From Paraconiothyrium sp. Pb-2020 (lineage: Eukaryota > Ascomycota > Dothideomycetes > Pleosporales > Didymosphaeriaceae): DNA of 64,000 nt. The translations under genes and the position numbers were made by a program. Below the pieces are notes generated by a model. That model worked only from the letters and a program-made list of their open reading frames with translations, was not told where the DNA came from and ran no database searches. Shown piece after piece: positions 1 through 11,907 of this stretch (positions are counted from its first letter, which is position 1; each line of letters opens with the position of its first letter). The stretch spans positions 1,459,768 through 1,523,767 of the forward strand of contig JAJUBI010000007.1 in NCBI GenBank assembly GCA_022419385.1, read 5' to 3'.

Positions 1-1534
1 TCCTCCACGTAGCACCTCTCTGCGCGGATTTCGAGAGCTGTCCGTAAAACCAATTCTCTTGATGACTCCCCATGAGACTGCGACTAGCGTCGTCGATAAG
101 CTCCGCCACATAGTCATCGTTCCAGTTCAGGGTCGTAATGGAGCGGTCATAGTTACGAGTGTCGAGCATGATAATGTCAAAGAGCTTGCCGATTTGGAAA
201 GTGCGCCATATGCGAAGATTATCGTCCATGTCGACTTGACGGATACTGGTGTGCGAATTAGATGATCAGGGTCTACCAAAAGCAGATGAAGGCTTACGGC
301 ATCCATTCAAAGTATGCGCGAACAGCGTTCATCTTGCGTTGATCGACGCTCACACCTCCATCCTTGCGGAACGAATCTTCAGTATTGTTTAGACCACTAG
401 AGCCATCGCGGTATCCATTGTTGGATACCTCTTCTCGCTGTCAGTATTGGAGCTTGGACATCAGTGCTCAACGTACCGTGGTCGTCCCAGACAGGTATCC
501 ATGCGTATTGACGGTGCGAAAGAAGCAGGTCCAAATCAGTACGATCTACACCAGTCAGCATGGATCACAACGCTCAGACAGGCCACCTGCATTGGGCAAT
601 ACGCGTGCGATAGTCTGTTCGCAGAGTTAGCCGGGGCACCAAAGAGGATAAAGAATTACGAACCATAGAGAGTGAAGATCTCATCGCTCGGGTTTGTGGC
701 CCTCGCATCCTTGCCCAACGTGCCCTTACCAGTCTCGTAGATGTAGTCTCCAAGATGGATCTTTGACAGCAGTCAGCGTATTGCGAACCAAAGGAATACC
801 CCCTGAAGGGCCACGTACGACATAATCCACGTTGTCCTTCCTCGCGGCATTCCCGTAAGCATTAAAGTACCCATTTGGGTAATTGCTGCATGAGTACACT
901 GCTAGACCAACTTTGGTTACATCGTCGTCTGGTCCCGGGCTCGTCTTTGTGCGACCAAGAGGGCTCTTGTTGCTGGACCCGCAGACGTTGAACTGGTAGT
1001 AGTATTGCGTGAAGGGTTGAAGATTCTTTGCCTCCACCTGAACGCAGTCAATAAAGAAGTATCCCAGAAAGATCTTCACAGAGATCATACCTTGACAGTG
1101 TAATCAATATCCGAGGTCGTATACACAGTGCCTTTATCAACGATTGCGGAAAAATTCTTGTCAGCACCAATTTGGTATTCCACGCACACGAGGTTAGAGC
1201 CCGCTTTGATGTAGGTCTCAGTGTCGTGGTTGTACAGTGGAACATTGCCTTCCACCGTCACGTTACTGGCATCGTTCTTAGTTGTTGGCGAGATACGGGT
1301 CCAAAGGATGACTGAATTGGGCAAAGGGTCACCAGAGGCAACTCCATGGGTAAAGTTCAGGGCTGATGGGTCCCACGTTCGAGCTCTCAAGGCAGAACTG
1401 CGCTTTGCTACCTTCGGAAGGTCGATGCCAAGGGATGGACGGCGCCGAGAAGGCGATGCGTAGTTAAGGTTCGTGTGAAAAGCTGCTGTCACCACCGAAG
1501 TGATAGATAGCACTGTGAGCCAGTAAGAAGCCAT
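1..1534 (-). CDS. PhoD-type alkaline phosphatase/phosphodiesterase (C-terminus beyond window)
   Basis: Secreted or vacuolar metallophosphoesterase of the PhoD family, cleaving phosphomonoesters or diesters. Seven exons: 1534-1091, 1037-819, 760-664, 614-591, 545-477, 430-298, 245-1; about 410 residues lie in the window and the C-terminus is cut off. The start is the ATG at 1534, followed by a hydrophobic signal segment. The N-terminal PhoD domain shows THGVASGDP and VILWTRISP; the catalytic part shows HLGDYIYETG, HRQYAW, VWDDHE and IMLDTRNYDRS, which carry metal-binding and catalytic residues of the family. Exon 4 is only 24 nt. The intron at 546-590 fits the reading frame only as a GC-AG intron: joining T to AT restores the QYRTDLDLL stretch typical of the family. 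Family assignment is firm; substrate unknown. Confidence 0.93.
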
Positions 1535-2373
1535 CTTGATAGACTGGATTGCAGCTACAACAGTACAACCAAACAGCCGTGCTTGCAGCATATATACCTA
1601 GACTTGAATGATACACCCATGTACATTTCGTACTACACGAGAGCGGGGCAACGATCTTCCCACGCATTCACCATCGTTGCCGCTACGGCTCAACGAAAAG
1701 GACAAGAGATGGACCAATTGGAACTTGCGTGATTGAAGCATGTCAACTTTGTTCCTGAGCTTCGAATACGAGGAACGGCCCGTGGTGAGGATTTCGCGTG
1801 GGATTGGCCAGGCTGATGTTCGCGCGGGACGAAGCGCGGGTCGCTGAACGCTCTTGGCTGCATACACTAATGCAAGGTGCTTCGACTACGGGAATTGTAT
1901 TCTGCATACTGCCACCAAGGGATGAGGGGCTGACGTAGGGACAGACATTGATGACTCGGGGGTGGACAGAGGTATCGGGACGAATACACATTGTCTGGCT
2001 GTACATCGTCGTGGAAGCTGCACTTGAGCCGACAGTAAACTGTTTAGTCAAGGAGGCTACCACTTCAAATCTGCTCAAATAGGTCGTAGAGTATACTGAG
2101 CATCGTCGGAACATGGAAACTACTCAGAGGGTTCCGCGTGCATAACCCGTGAAGTTGAGAAGATTCGTCGAACGTCTGCACTACACCTACCCCACAACCA
2201 CTCGTGTTCGCCTGAACCTCACTCTAGCTTGAAAGTAAGTAGACCTCTTCTCATCCAAATATCATGATGCGCTTATGAAATATCTGGTGATCGAGTGCAG
2301 CATTTCCGATAAACACTCTATGGGGTACTCTGGAATAACTCAGCTCAAAATGCACCTCCGAATTTGCCCTCAC
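1535..2373. other. Intergenic, no supported gene
   Basis: Open frames here are short, begin with non-ATG codons or lack recognisable domains. The part next to 1534 should hold the PhoD promoter; the rest is the 3' flank of the F-box gene. Nothing else seen. Confidence 0.5.
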
Positions 2374-3872
2374 TCAGTCAGCATCATCTTCGCTCCCATC
2401 CTCATCCATAGGCTCATCATCGTATACGAACCCGTCCTCTCCATCTGCACTCTCGCCATCGCTGGTATAATTAGAGTCTCCTGCAGGGCGTTGCGGCCAT
2501 GAGACTACCAGTTGATTGATAAGCTGCGGCATCCAGTCTTTCACGTCGCCGGAGTATTCGTGCGATATCTTTCCGTCGTTGAACTTGACGTGTATTGGTT
2601 CTTCATGTTCCGAGAGTTGACCAAGGCATCCCAGGGTCATCCTACTGAGACGTGATGTCGTCGAGATAACTCGGAGCACCCGAGGCCACGGATTATAGCG
2701 GTCCTCGGGGTCTTTCCAGAGGACAGAATTGTCGTATCGTAATTCCGTCTTCCACAGACTTACATGCTGGAGAGTTACAGAGAACTTCGACATGATTTGG
2801 AGCAGCGTGTCTGGTGATGTGGACATCATGCCTAAGTCGAGACGTTGTAGGCTCGGGAGAAGATTCGGCGTTGTGGCTAGGTGCTGCAGAACAGTGTAAG
2901 TCGTACTGGTATGGGGTTTCTGGAAGTTCAATCGAAGGTGCTTGAGTGAAGGCGTCCGAAGAAGGAAGGATCCCAAAAACAGAAGATCCACATTCAAGGT
3001 CCCACGCAGGCTGTTCGTGAAATGAAGTGTTAACAGCAGTTGTTCTAGCCCACTAAGTACAGCATCTATCTTGCGATCCGGTGATCGAAGATAGAAAGCT
3101 AAGTCGGTCAGCCCCGCCAATTGTCCGCGCAAGATAGTTTCGATAGAAGGAATAGCTCGGTTCGCATCGGCAAGTGCTTGCATCACAAGCTGGAAGACGC
3201 ACGAAGCAAATTCATTCGAGTAAATTTGAAGGTCGTATCCAAGCTGGCGCGATATTGTTGGTGCTCCGTAGCTGCTCCAGCGGCCACCGTCACGCACACG
3301 CCCATTGGCACTGTAGTCGCGTATACCTATTGTGTCCAGGTTGGGTAAATTGCGGAAAGCCTCCACGAGTAACGTACGATCATGACCCGAGCTCATCAGA
3401 GAAAACTGATCTGCAAAACCGGCACAAAACACCCGACGTTGAGCATCGCTCAGGTTCCAGAAACCAGGATCTGCGTCTTGGAAGGATTGGAAGGATTCCA
3501 TGCCGATGATAACATGTTTAAGGGTCTTGTTGAGGGCGCCATGTCTGGAAATATCGACGAGCGTCTGTAAGCTTGATGTGCTCAGCATGAACTGCCTCTT
3601 CGTAAAGAACTCTCTTGCGAACGTGTCGAACAATGCCTTCTCAAGATATTTGTCGGTGAGTCGCAGGGCGCCGAGATCCTCGGTAGGGAGGTATACAGCG
3701 ATGCTTCGGGGTCAATCAGTATATGTTTCTCGAAGCTTCTTTAAGTGCGGTACTGCGTTGCTCATGTTGGGGCAACACAGCGTATTGATTTCGGCGAGGC
3801 ACTCTAACAGGGTCCAACTCACAGGTGCACAAGCAGCTCAAGTGGTAGTCCCGTAAGACTTGCGGTCGCCAT
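2374..3872 (-). CDS. F-box protein with LRR-like C-terminal region
   Basis: Probable substrate adaptor of an SCF ubiquitin ligase. Two exons, 3872-3823 and 3703-2374, give 459 aa; the 119-bp intron splits the F-box and its removal joins LPLELLVHL to IAVYLPTEDLGALRLT, an F-box-like start. The body carries leucine-rich stretches (SLKHLRLNF, LPSLQRLDLGM, VTLQHVSLW), as in fungal F-box/LRR proteins, where they bind the target. The C-terminal 30 residues are strongly acidic (DGEDGFVYDDEPMDEDG). It is divergent from the PARP gene, sharing a 283-bp upstream region. The F-box is short and diverged, so the Skp1-binding role is inferred. Confidence 0.75.
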
Positions 3873-4155
3873 CTTGCCCCGACCTAGTGATTGTTGCTCT
3901 CTTCCCAGGCTTGGTACGAATACGTAAGTCGTATGGGAGTTGCTTGAGATGGCTGGGTGGAAAAAGCGAGCCGTACGGAACACGGGGCCAGGCAGCGAGC
4001 GCGCTAAGACGCGCTATCACCTGATGCCTAGCCAATCACAACGCGCCGACCTGAGAGACGTCATTTCGTACTTCCCTTCACTTTTGAGCGTCTCTCATCT
4101 CACGGTTGACAATACTACGCTTCCTCTTGGGGTCAATTTCTCGATTCCATTCACG
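3873..4155. promoter_or_regulatory. Divergent promoter region, F-box gene / PARP gene
   Basis: 283 bp separate the two divergent start codons. No clear TATA element. The PARP start is taken at 4156 because the BRCT-like sequence begins there (MHPKLPLTGYTLALSGTF); the open frame extends upstream to 3940, but that extension has no domain character. Confidence 0.5.
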
Positions 4156-6457
4156 ATGCATCCGAAATTGCCCCTTACTGGCTATACCCTCGCTCTCAGT
4201 GGCACTTTTCCCGGCAACACACATCCGACAGTCCAGAACAACATCACCACTCTCGGCGGGAATGTCTCGAAAAGTGTGACTGCAGACACAGACATCCTCA
4301 TTTCCACGCCAGCCGATATCAATAAAAACTCGAAGAAAGTCCAAGACGCGAAATCGAGCGGCATTCCCATTGTCTCCATCGATTGGCTGAACGAGGTTGC
4401 TCTCAGCAAAGATGCGGTCGCATCTGAAAACTTCTCACTCATCGCCGAATCGACGCCAACTACCAATGTAAAAGGCAAGGGCAAAAAGCGTGCGGCATCC
4501 CCTAGCGACTCTAATCCCCCGGCATCGAAAGCTGCAAAGGTCGGCCCTCTAGACACTGTGCCAAAGCTCGAGCCCAAGGTCGGAGACGGATCCGTATTGA
4601 AGTCCCGGAACGTGAACATTCCACTCGATGAAGGCTGTCCGCTACAGATGTACCGTGTTTTTGTTGATGAAGAGGGTGTCGCGTACGATGCGGCTCTAAA
4701 CAAAACCGATGCTTCTGCGAACAACAACAAGTTCTATCGTGTGCAGGTCGGTCGTCCACGCTCGTAGCTACGTGCCACTCACTGATTTATGCAGCTTCTA
4801 TGGAACCCGAGCACAAATGACTTCAAGACATGGACGCGATGGGGAAGGGTCGGCGACAGGGGCCAAAGCAAGACCCTGGGCACCGGAAGCTACGATGATG
4901 CCTTTTCGAACTTCAACAAGAAATTCAAAGAGAAGAGCAAGCTGTCGTGGGACGATCGCGGAGCAGAGCCGAAGAAAGGTCAGTGCATGTGTCTGACAAT
5001 TATGCACCGGTAGTATATGTTGGGCTGACTTGCGCGATTTGAGGTGCCTATGCCTACGTTGAACGCAGCTACGAGCCCGACACCGAAGATGAGGAAGTTG
5101 AGGAAGGCGAGGAAATTGCCACCAATGGATACGGTCGTCACGCTCGAAGTGTGTCACCCGCCAAGTCAACCCTCGCCGTCCCTGTACAGTCTCTTATGCA
5201 GCTCATCTTCAATCAGCAATATATGTACGAGGCTATGAGCGACCTCAACTATGATGCAGAAAAGATGCCCCTCGGCAAGCTGAGTAAGGCGACTATTAAC
5301 CGTGGTTTCCAGACCCTCGCCGCGTTAGCGACACTGCTCAAGGATGGCCTATCGTCGCGGCTGGAAGTCGAAGATCTGTCTAACAGGTATTACTCCTTGA
5401 TACCGCACAACTTTGGTCGATCACGTCCTCCAGTAATAGGTGATTCTGGCACGCTGAAACGCGAGATCGACTTGCTAGACTGTACGTTCCTACCCGAGGT
5501 ATTGATATCAAATGTCTAACAACTCCATAGCGCTTGGCGACATGAAGGCGGCTGCCGACTTGATGAAGAAAGACCTTGACAGTGCAGAGAAGGTCCACAC
5601 TCTCGATCGCCAGTTTCAGAGCCTGGGTCTTGAGCAGATGTCCGTCATTGATCCATATAGCAACGAATACCACGAACTGGCCAACTATCTGGTCAACACC
5701 AGGGGTGCAACTCATGGCATTGCCTATCAGGTTGAGAACATCTTCCGCATCGAGCGTCAGGGCGAATTGCATCGCTTCCAACAGAGCAGTTTTGCCAAGA
5801 TCAAGAGCGATAGACGACTACTCTGGCATGGCTCTCGTGGTACGTAATCGATCTGCAGTGTCCTTAGCTCAGCCACATGCATTGGCACTAACGGAATCCC
5901 AGCGACAAATTTCGGTGGTATCCTTAGTCAGGGTCTTAGAATAGCACCGCCCGAAGCGCCAGTGTCAGGATACATGTTTGGGAAGGGTATTTACCTTGCC
6001 GACATGTCATCCAAGTCGGCGAACTACTGCTGTTCCCACAATAGTGGTGGTCATGCTCTTCTTCTTCTCTGCGAAGCTGAGCTCGGACGACCCATGTATG
6101 AACTGACACAAGCTTCATATACCGCTGGAGAAGATGCCTATGCGAAGGGCAACTGGTCAACTTGGGGCAAGGGTATGACGGGACCGCAGGCATGGAAAGA
6201 TGCGGAGTGTGTGCATCCGTCTCTTCGTGGGGTGAAGATGGTAAGCCACCCGTACAAACTCTGCTATTCAGTCTATTGCGCTTGATTGCCGTTGCGAGCT
6301 CGGATAGAGGCTTGGCTAACGTGATATCGTCTAGCCTGACACAACTATACTCCCAGCCAACACCCATGTTCCTGGCGCCTACCTACAGTACAACGAGTAC
6401 ATCGCTTACGATATCGCCCAAGTGCGCCTCCGCTACCTGTTCCGTGTCCGCATGTGA
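4156..6457 (+). CDS. prpA: Poly(ADP-ribose) polymerase (BRCT-WGR-PARP)
   Basis: Nuclear enzyme that transfers ADP-ribose chains from NAD+ to proteins in DNA damage signalling. Six exons (4156-4746, 4795-4978, 5044-5481, 5531-5839, 5903-6240, 6335-6457) give 660 aa, a normal length for filamentous fungal PARPs of the PrpA type. Domains: BRCT at about 1-85; a basic linker with KGKGKKRAAS as candidate nuclear signal; WGR at about 160-265 with WTRWGRVGDRGQ; helical regulatory domain about 290-420; catalytic domain to the end. The H-Y-E triad expected for poly-chain synthesis is intact: H504 in LLWHGSR, Y538 in GKGIYLADMSSKSANYC and E641 in YNEYIAYD. There are no N-terminal zinc fingers, as in other fungal PARPs. 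The symbol follows the Aspergillus name. Confidence 0.96.
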
Positions 6458-8051
6458 GCTATGCATTACACGAACTATGTCTTGAACTGCAACCAAACTG
6501 CCAAGATGCCTACACCGGTCATCATCGTGTGCGTATACCGGCACAAGGTACCGCGAAACTTCTCCGATATCGTCTCCAGATCTTACCGAACAAAGATTTA
6601 CACTATAGCTGGAAAAGGCGTTGAACTCGGTGGCATGTTGCGGAGCAATACACGGAGTCTGAATCGATCATACTTTCGCTTGTGGCTGTCCAAGCTCTGT
6701 CATAATCGTCGTGGCTTTCTCAGTAGCTAGCATAGATCACCCTGCAATCATTTAAGGCTGCATAGCTCTCCATTGCCATCGCACCTATGATAAACTCTTC
6801 CGATGTTGTATGCGGGGTCTTCGTGATCGGATCGGCATGCCTTTCTGTAAAGTGGCTCCGTACTTCTCATTAGGCCTCGCACAATGATGGTGATCGTCCA
6901 CGTCAATATATCGAGCGCTATGCTCTGCGTTCCATTTTTGATAACAGCGCCTGTGGAGGCACCTCCACAACGTCGATATTAAAAACCTGCGCGAAACCGT
7001 GTTTTGCAGCTTCCAAGCCGATAGTCTAGGTCAAACTACAGCTCTCTGTTCGTTGAACACTTTCGCAGGGCTCGATAAGGAGGCGCACGACGTCGACGAG
7101 GTCGGCTTGGCCTGCGCGATCGAAGGTCATGAAGCTATGGGCCCGGCTGTAGGTTGGCCTTATCGCATTGCCCTCTCCTTTACATACATGTCAATCACCT
7201 TTAACTTTACTGTGTGTTGGTGGACCAAAGTAGATGGTTGTCATGTCACGCATCATTTTGCTTCTTCCTTGCTTTGGATTGTATGTTCCACAACAGCCTT
7301 ACATTTTAGTAACTGTAGGACATCGGACTAACCTTGATCTAAATCAGGCATTTCATGTCAGGCCGTGGGGAGGCTGCGAGAAGAGTTCACTCTATAGTAA
7401 TATCTCGCATAAATGGCGGATTGGAAGACGTATATTTGTGCCACAAAACCCGCCTCGGACAAACGCGTCAGTGCGGTCTTATGCGGAAGTAGTTGGCCTC
7501 AAATAGCACGTGTGGAAACCCCGCACGCCACGCACCCCGCATTCGGCTGAAGAGGCACTTGAACGTGTCAATGGGACTGTCAATTTTCTTCGAATTATCG
7601 AGGTCAATGGAGAGTCCTCGAATTTTGATGTAGATATGTAGATTTTGGAAGCATTGACAATGTGTACCTAGGTAGTTTGAGAGGTTCATTTTTTGCCCTT
7701 GTCAAACAAGAGAGGCTTCTTTTCAAGGTAACAACATACTATCGTCAAGAGATGCAATGCATGTAGTCGATCGCCCGGAACTGTCTTGACTATCTACTCT
7801 CGAACTACCTGGTTCGTCAGTCCGGCTTTAGTGTGGGCCCACCTTTGTCGTGGGCGGGAACGCTATGACACAGCCTCCAGATAAGCGCAAAGTTCTCGTT
7901 TAACCTTCCGATTTCGGCATCATCTCACAATTTCACCATCATCTACTCGAACATGCTCAGGAACTTTACTTAATCAGCCTGGATCTTGCTGCGCACCCAG
8001 CATGCTTCTGTCGAATACTGTTGTATCGAGGTCACAGCGAATACGAAAGAT
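6458..8051. other. Intergenic 1.6 kb, no supported gene
   Basis: 3' flank of the PARP gene and upstream region of the Zn2Cys6 regulator. Several short open frames exist on both strands but none has a domain, signal peptide or consistent splice structure. No tRNA or repeat recognised. Confidence 0.5.
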
Positions 8052-9665
8052 ATGATACAGAAAAAGCAGAAGAAGAAACGGCCTACTCAGCCAAAGATCA
8101 AGGGTTGGTCATACTGGTCAATCTTCATATCAGCATCCCTAACGTCAGCCTTGTGTAGGTTGTTATGAGTGCTCGCAACGGCGCATTAGCTGCGACCGGG
8201 CAGAACCGGAATGCGGCAAATGTGTTTCCCGGAACCTGCGATGCAGCGGCTTAGGCGTTCGCTATCGCTTTGAGGTCGGCGTCGCTTCCAGGGGCAAATT
8301 TGTTGGCATGACAGCGCGTGACATTTGCGAAGTCGATCCGAAACAACAGACCGAGGACAGAGCAACACACATAGTGAATGTTGTTGTCGTCGATGATCTC
8401 AAACCAAGCCCTGGTTTAATATATCATAATAGAGACGGATCAGTGAGACCAGCATCGCAGTCATCCTCTATCACAGCATACGAACCACTCGGAGAAGATC
8501 CATGGCATCTTACGAACAGTGAATCTCCTGAGCAGACTGCCGAAGTCTCCGATCGACTGGCTTTTGGCCCAGGCACTCGTCCGTATAATGTGACCTGCTT
8601 ACGCCTCGACCGCTTTGAGACAGTCCCTCAATGGAAACGGTCTTTCATCACATATTGTAAGCTAGCGCTTGCAGCAGCGCGATATCTCGTAAAACTTAGC
8701 TAACAGTCACACAGTCTCTAGGCGTATTGCCCCGTACATGTTGTCTATAGATGACGAATCCAATGGGTGGAGGGAGTTAATACTACCCATTGCACTTGAT
8801 GATGAGGTAGTTATGGACGCTGTGATTACCGCGTCAGCGTACCATATATCTGCAAACTCCGACACAGTCCTATCACTTGGGCCATTATCATACACAAAGG
8901 CTATCAACGGCCTCATGAAGAGGCAGGATTTCAGGAGACTCAAGCCCTTAGTCAATGGCTTTAGCATTATCGCCATACTTGTACTACTCTGTTCAGTGCT
9001 TGTCAGTGGCTGCGATGACTTTCCGATCATGTTTAAGATGCTCAAGTCTGCCTACGAGGTTATGATGGAAGACGGTGGTTCCGGCGACCATACACTGAAT
9101 GACTTCTTGCGAAGACAAGTCAACAAGTGGGTGTACCTGTAGCTGTTTTCGCATAGCAAGCAGCTAATCTACTTACAGAATACGTACTTATGGCGAGCCC
9201 ATGATCAGTAAAAAAAGCGGCATAGAAGCTATTAGCACAAGAGCTTTGGAGAGTTTCGATTGTTTGCGCCACTGTATGCTGAGACATCCCGAGCATCTGC
9301 GGAGTCTTCGAAACGTTAAAAGCCAGATCGAACAGGCTTACCACATCTACCTTCGTCGAGCACTTGGAGACCTTGACCAGGAGGTCTCTATACAGCTGGT
9401 TGAGCATTTTAAAAGTACAGCGGAAACATACCCAGGTACCGCTCCAGGCCATCACGTCCTTATCTGGGCGACCTTCATGGTGGCATGCGAAAGCTCGACC
9501 GAAGAGCATCGACATTTCCTAGTCGAACAGTTGAGATTGTTCCATCGTATATCGAAGTTTGAGAACAACCTCAAAGCAATAGATCTCCTGAAGTCGGTCT
9601 GGAGCAATGCACCGGACTCGAGATGGACGACGACTCTTCCTGAAATGCGAACCTTAATCATGTAG
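8052..9665 (+). CDS. Zn(II)2Cys6 transcription factor
   Basis: Fungal binuclear zinc-cluster regulator. Four exons (8052-8103, 8159-8656, 8715-9126, 9179-9665) give 482 aa. A very basic N-terminus (KKQKKKR) precedes the cluster, which is interrupted by intron 1 just before its first cysteine. The six ligands are C19, C22, C29, C36, C39 and C46, spaced 2-6-6-2-6 as in the family. The middle region, with ESNGWRELILPIALDDE and AVITASAYH, matches the fungal-specific domain type 2 regulators that end in helical repeats. No obvious target cluster adjoins it; the next gene, an FAD oxidoreductase 0.9 kb downstream on the same strand, is a possible target only by proximity. Confidence 0.9.
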
Positions 9666-10557
9666 ATAACCATAGTATTGTAGGCCTGTGAACTCTGTGT
9701 TCGCCTTCAACATTGAGAACTTTCTGACGCTTCTCCTGACAAAGCTCGAAGGTTGCTAAGTGTTTCTGCACAGATACTTCCAGACGTCTAACCGAATCCA
9801 GTAAGACTCAAAGAAAACTAAACCAGAGCCATGAAAAGGTGGGAGAAGAAGTTTTGCAATCGACTATATACATTCCTCCCAACGGAACGTCCTTGAGACG
9901 AGCCTCTGGTGCGATAAATCTCTGTTCTACTGATAGCTTCAGCAAGATCGATTGATGATCACATAGTCGTGAGATGTGGGCAAAGATGGCATAACAAGTG
10001 AAGCACATTGGTGTGATATGGTCCAAAGTGGAAACACCGACTTCACATTCACCCTCCGGAATCATATAGAGGCTCTAGGGATTGCTCGATCCGAGCACTC
10101 CAGGCGCCCCAAGAGCCTTGCAGATCCGCGCAGGAGACATCGCTTATTGACAGACAACCGCGATCTTTGCCGATCGTCAGAGAAATCCCGAACAGGCCAA
10201 GGCTACTTAGAAACCCACTCGTATGGTCAATTTGGGGTAGTCACAGGGACCTGGGGTCTTCAGGCTTTGCAAGAACGGTGCGCTCGGACCATTTAGCTGG
10301 ATCAGGCAAGTCGAATGAGCGTGGCTTGCTATGCATCCTAGCGTGACCCTACCTACCCGAGCCGCTGCGGATGAGACAGAGACCTTACTCTTTCAAGCAG
10401 CTTGAATGAGAACACAATATTCCACCACCAATACGTGATAAGGTCCTCGGCGTGTATTCCAGCTTTTGACGGGGCTCGGAATCAGAGGAAATATCAACGC
10501 ATTCTTCAATTGTACCACCGTTGACTGCATCATCTTCTCGCCATACTTTTTCTTACG
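9666..10557. other. Intergenic, upstream region of FAD oxidoreductase
   Basis: No coding feature supported. The last 60 bases before 10558 are pyrimidine-rich, as often seen ahead of fungal start codons. Confidence 0.5.
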
Positions 10558-11907
10558 ATGGCTCATTCACCAGACGGTATCTACGAGAAGGGCATCATTG
10601 ACCCTGGTACACCTGTCGCGAACTCGACCAAGCCATTCTGGTTGACCGAGCCATCTCCGATTGCCAAACTTCAGTCACCATGGGTCAATGAGTCGGATGT
10701 GGTGATTATTGGGTCGGGAATGACAGCAGCGAGCTTGTGCCGTACCCTCTACGCAGAGCAGCCTGGAATCAAGATCGTCCTGGTAGAGGCTCGAGACCTG
10801 TGCGCCGGCGCAACTGGTCGCAATGGAGGCCATGTCAAGGCTATGAGCCCCGGCGCCTGGCAGGATCGCGTGAAAGCCTACGGACTCAGAGAGGCGCTAA
10901 AGGTTATGGAGTTTGAGCACGCTCATGTGGAAGAGATCCTTGCTTGCATCGACGAAAATGGGATTCAAGCTGACCACCGAAGAATCGAAGGTTTGGATGT
11001 ATACCACGATGAGAAGACGTGGAGACGGGCGGTAAAAGCTGTGGAGGACCTTCGCAAGCACGACCCTAAACTCGGAAAACGATACGTCATCTATGACACG
11101 AGGAGGCAGCTACGAGACCTCAAGATCGCGGATGTCGCAGTAGGAGCAATCGGAATGCCTGCTGCTACTATGTGGCCGTACAAGATGGTCGCTGGCCTCC
11201 TGGAGAAATTTGTCAAGGAGAACGGGCTCTCTATCCAAACCAACACTGTAGCTACATCTGTCGATGAGAACCCTAAATATGACTTCGCGACCGTCAAGAC
11301 CTCTCGAGGCGACATCCGGGCGAAGAACGTCATCCATGCCACGAACGCCTTTCTTGGACACTTAGTTTCTGAGCTGCGCCCTTATGTCTCCCCTGTGCGC
11401 GCCAACGTGCAGCGGCAGCTGCCACGGCCAATCACGCACCAACTCACACGCTCATACTGGCTCAGGTATGGCGAGAAAGACTACGACTATATGATGCAGC
11501 GACCGGACGGTGCTACCATCATCGGCCGTGGCAGCACTGGACGAAGGGCAACGGCTGATGATAGCGAGACGGATTTGGTGGCTCATGTTCACTTGAGAGG
11601 AGCCACACCATATGTGTTCGACTGGGGGACAGACAGGATTGAGGTGACGCACCAGTGGAGTGGTGCCGTTGCTTTCACATCGGATGGTAATCCATTCGTC
11701 GGTAGGTTACCATTTCCCGGGTCGAAGCACCAATGGGTATGCGGTGCGTATCAAGGCATTGGGATGGTGAGAGCGTTCAAATCAGCACAGATGGCTGCAT
11801 ACCTGATCCTTGACAAGGAGATACCGGAAGAGTATCCTCGCTCGTTCTTGACCACCAAGGAGCGTTTCGATGGTTTGCAGGCGGTTTTCAAGGGAGCGAA
11901 GTTGTAA
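10558..11907 (+). CDS. FAD-dependent oxidoreductase, DAO family
   Basis: Single-exon 449-aa flavoprotein of the D-amino-acid-oxidase/glycine-oxidase fold (PF01266), the group often annotated in fungi as gamma-glutamylputrescine-oxidoreductase-like. It would oxidise a C-N bond of an amine or amino acid using FAD. The Rossmann segment is VVIIGSGMTAASLCR at about residue 50, followed by the acidic ribose-binding end IVLVEARDLCAGATGRNGGH, typical of this subfamily. The C-terminal flavin-contact region reads GNPFVGRLP and CGAYQGIGMVRAFKSA. There is no signal peptide; a cytosolic or peroxisomal site is possible, though the C-terminal GAKL is only a weak resemblance to a PTS1 signal. Substrate not determinable. 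Confidence 0.9.
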   Translation: MAHSPDGIYEKGIIDPGTPVANSTKPFWLTEPSPIAKLQSPWVNESDVVIIGSGMTAASLCRTLYAEQPGIKIVLVEARDLCAGATGRNGGHVKAMSPGAWQDRVKAYGLREALKVMEFEHAHVEEILACIDENGIQADHRRIEGLDVYHDEKTWRRAVKAVEDLRKHDPKLGKRYVIYDTRRQLRDLKIADVAVGAIGMPAATMWPYKMVAGLLEKFVKENGLSIQTNTVATSVDENPKYDFATVKTSRGDIRAKNVIHATNAFLGHLVSELRPYVSPVRANVQRQLPRPITHQLTRSYWLRYGEKDYDYMMQRPDGATIIGRGSTGRRATADDSETDLVAHVHLRGATPYVFDWGTDRIEVTHQWSGAVAFTSDGNPFVGRLPFPGSKHQWVCGAYQGIGMVRAFKSAQMAAYLILDKEIPEEYPRSFLTTKERFDGLQAVFKGAKL

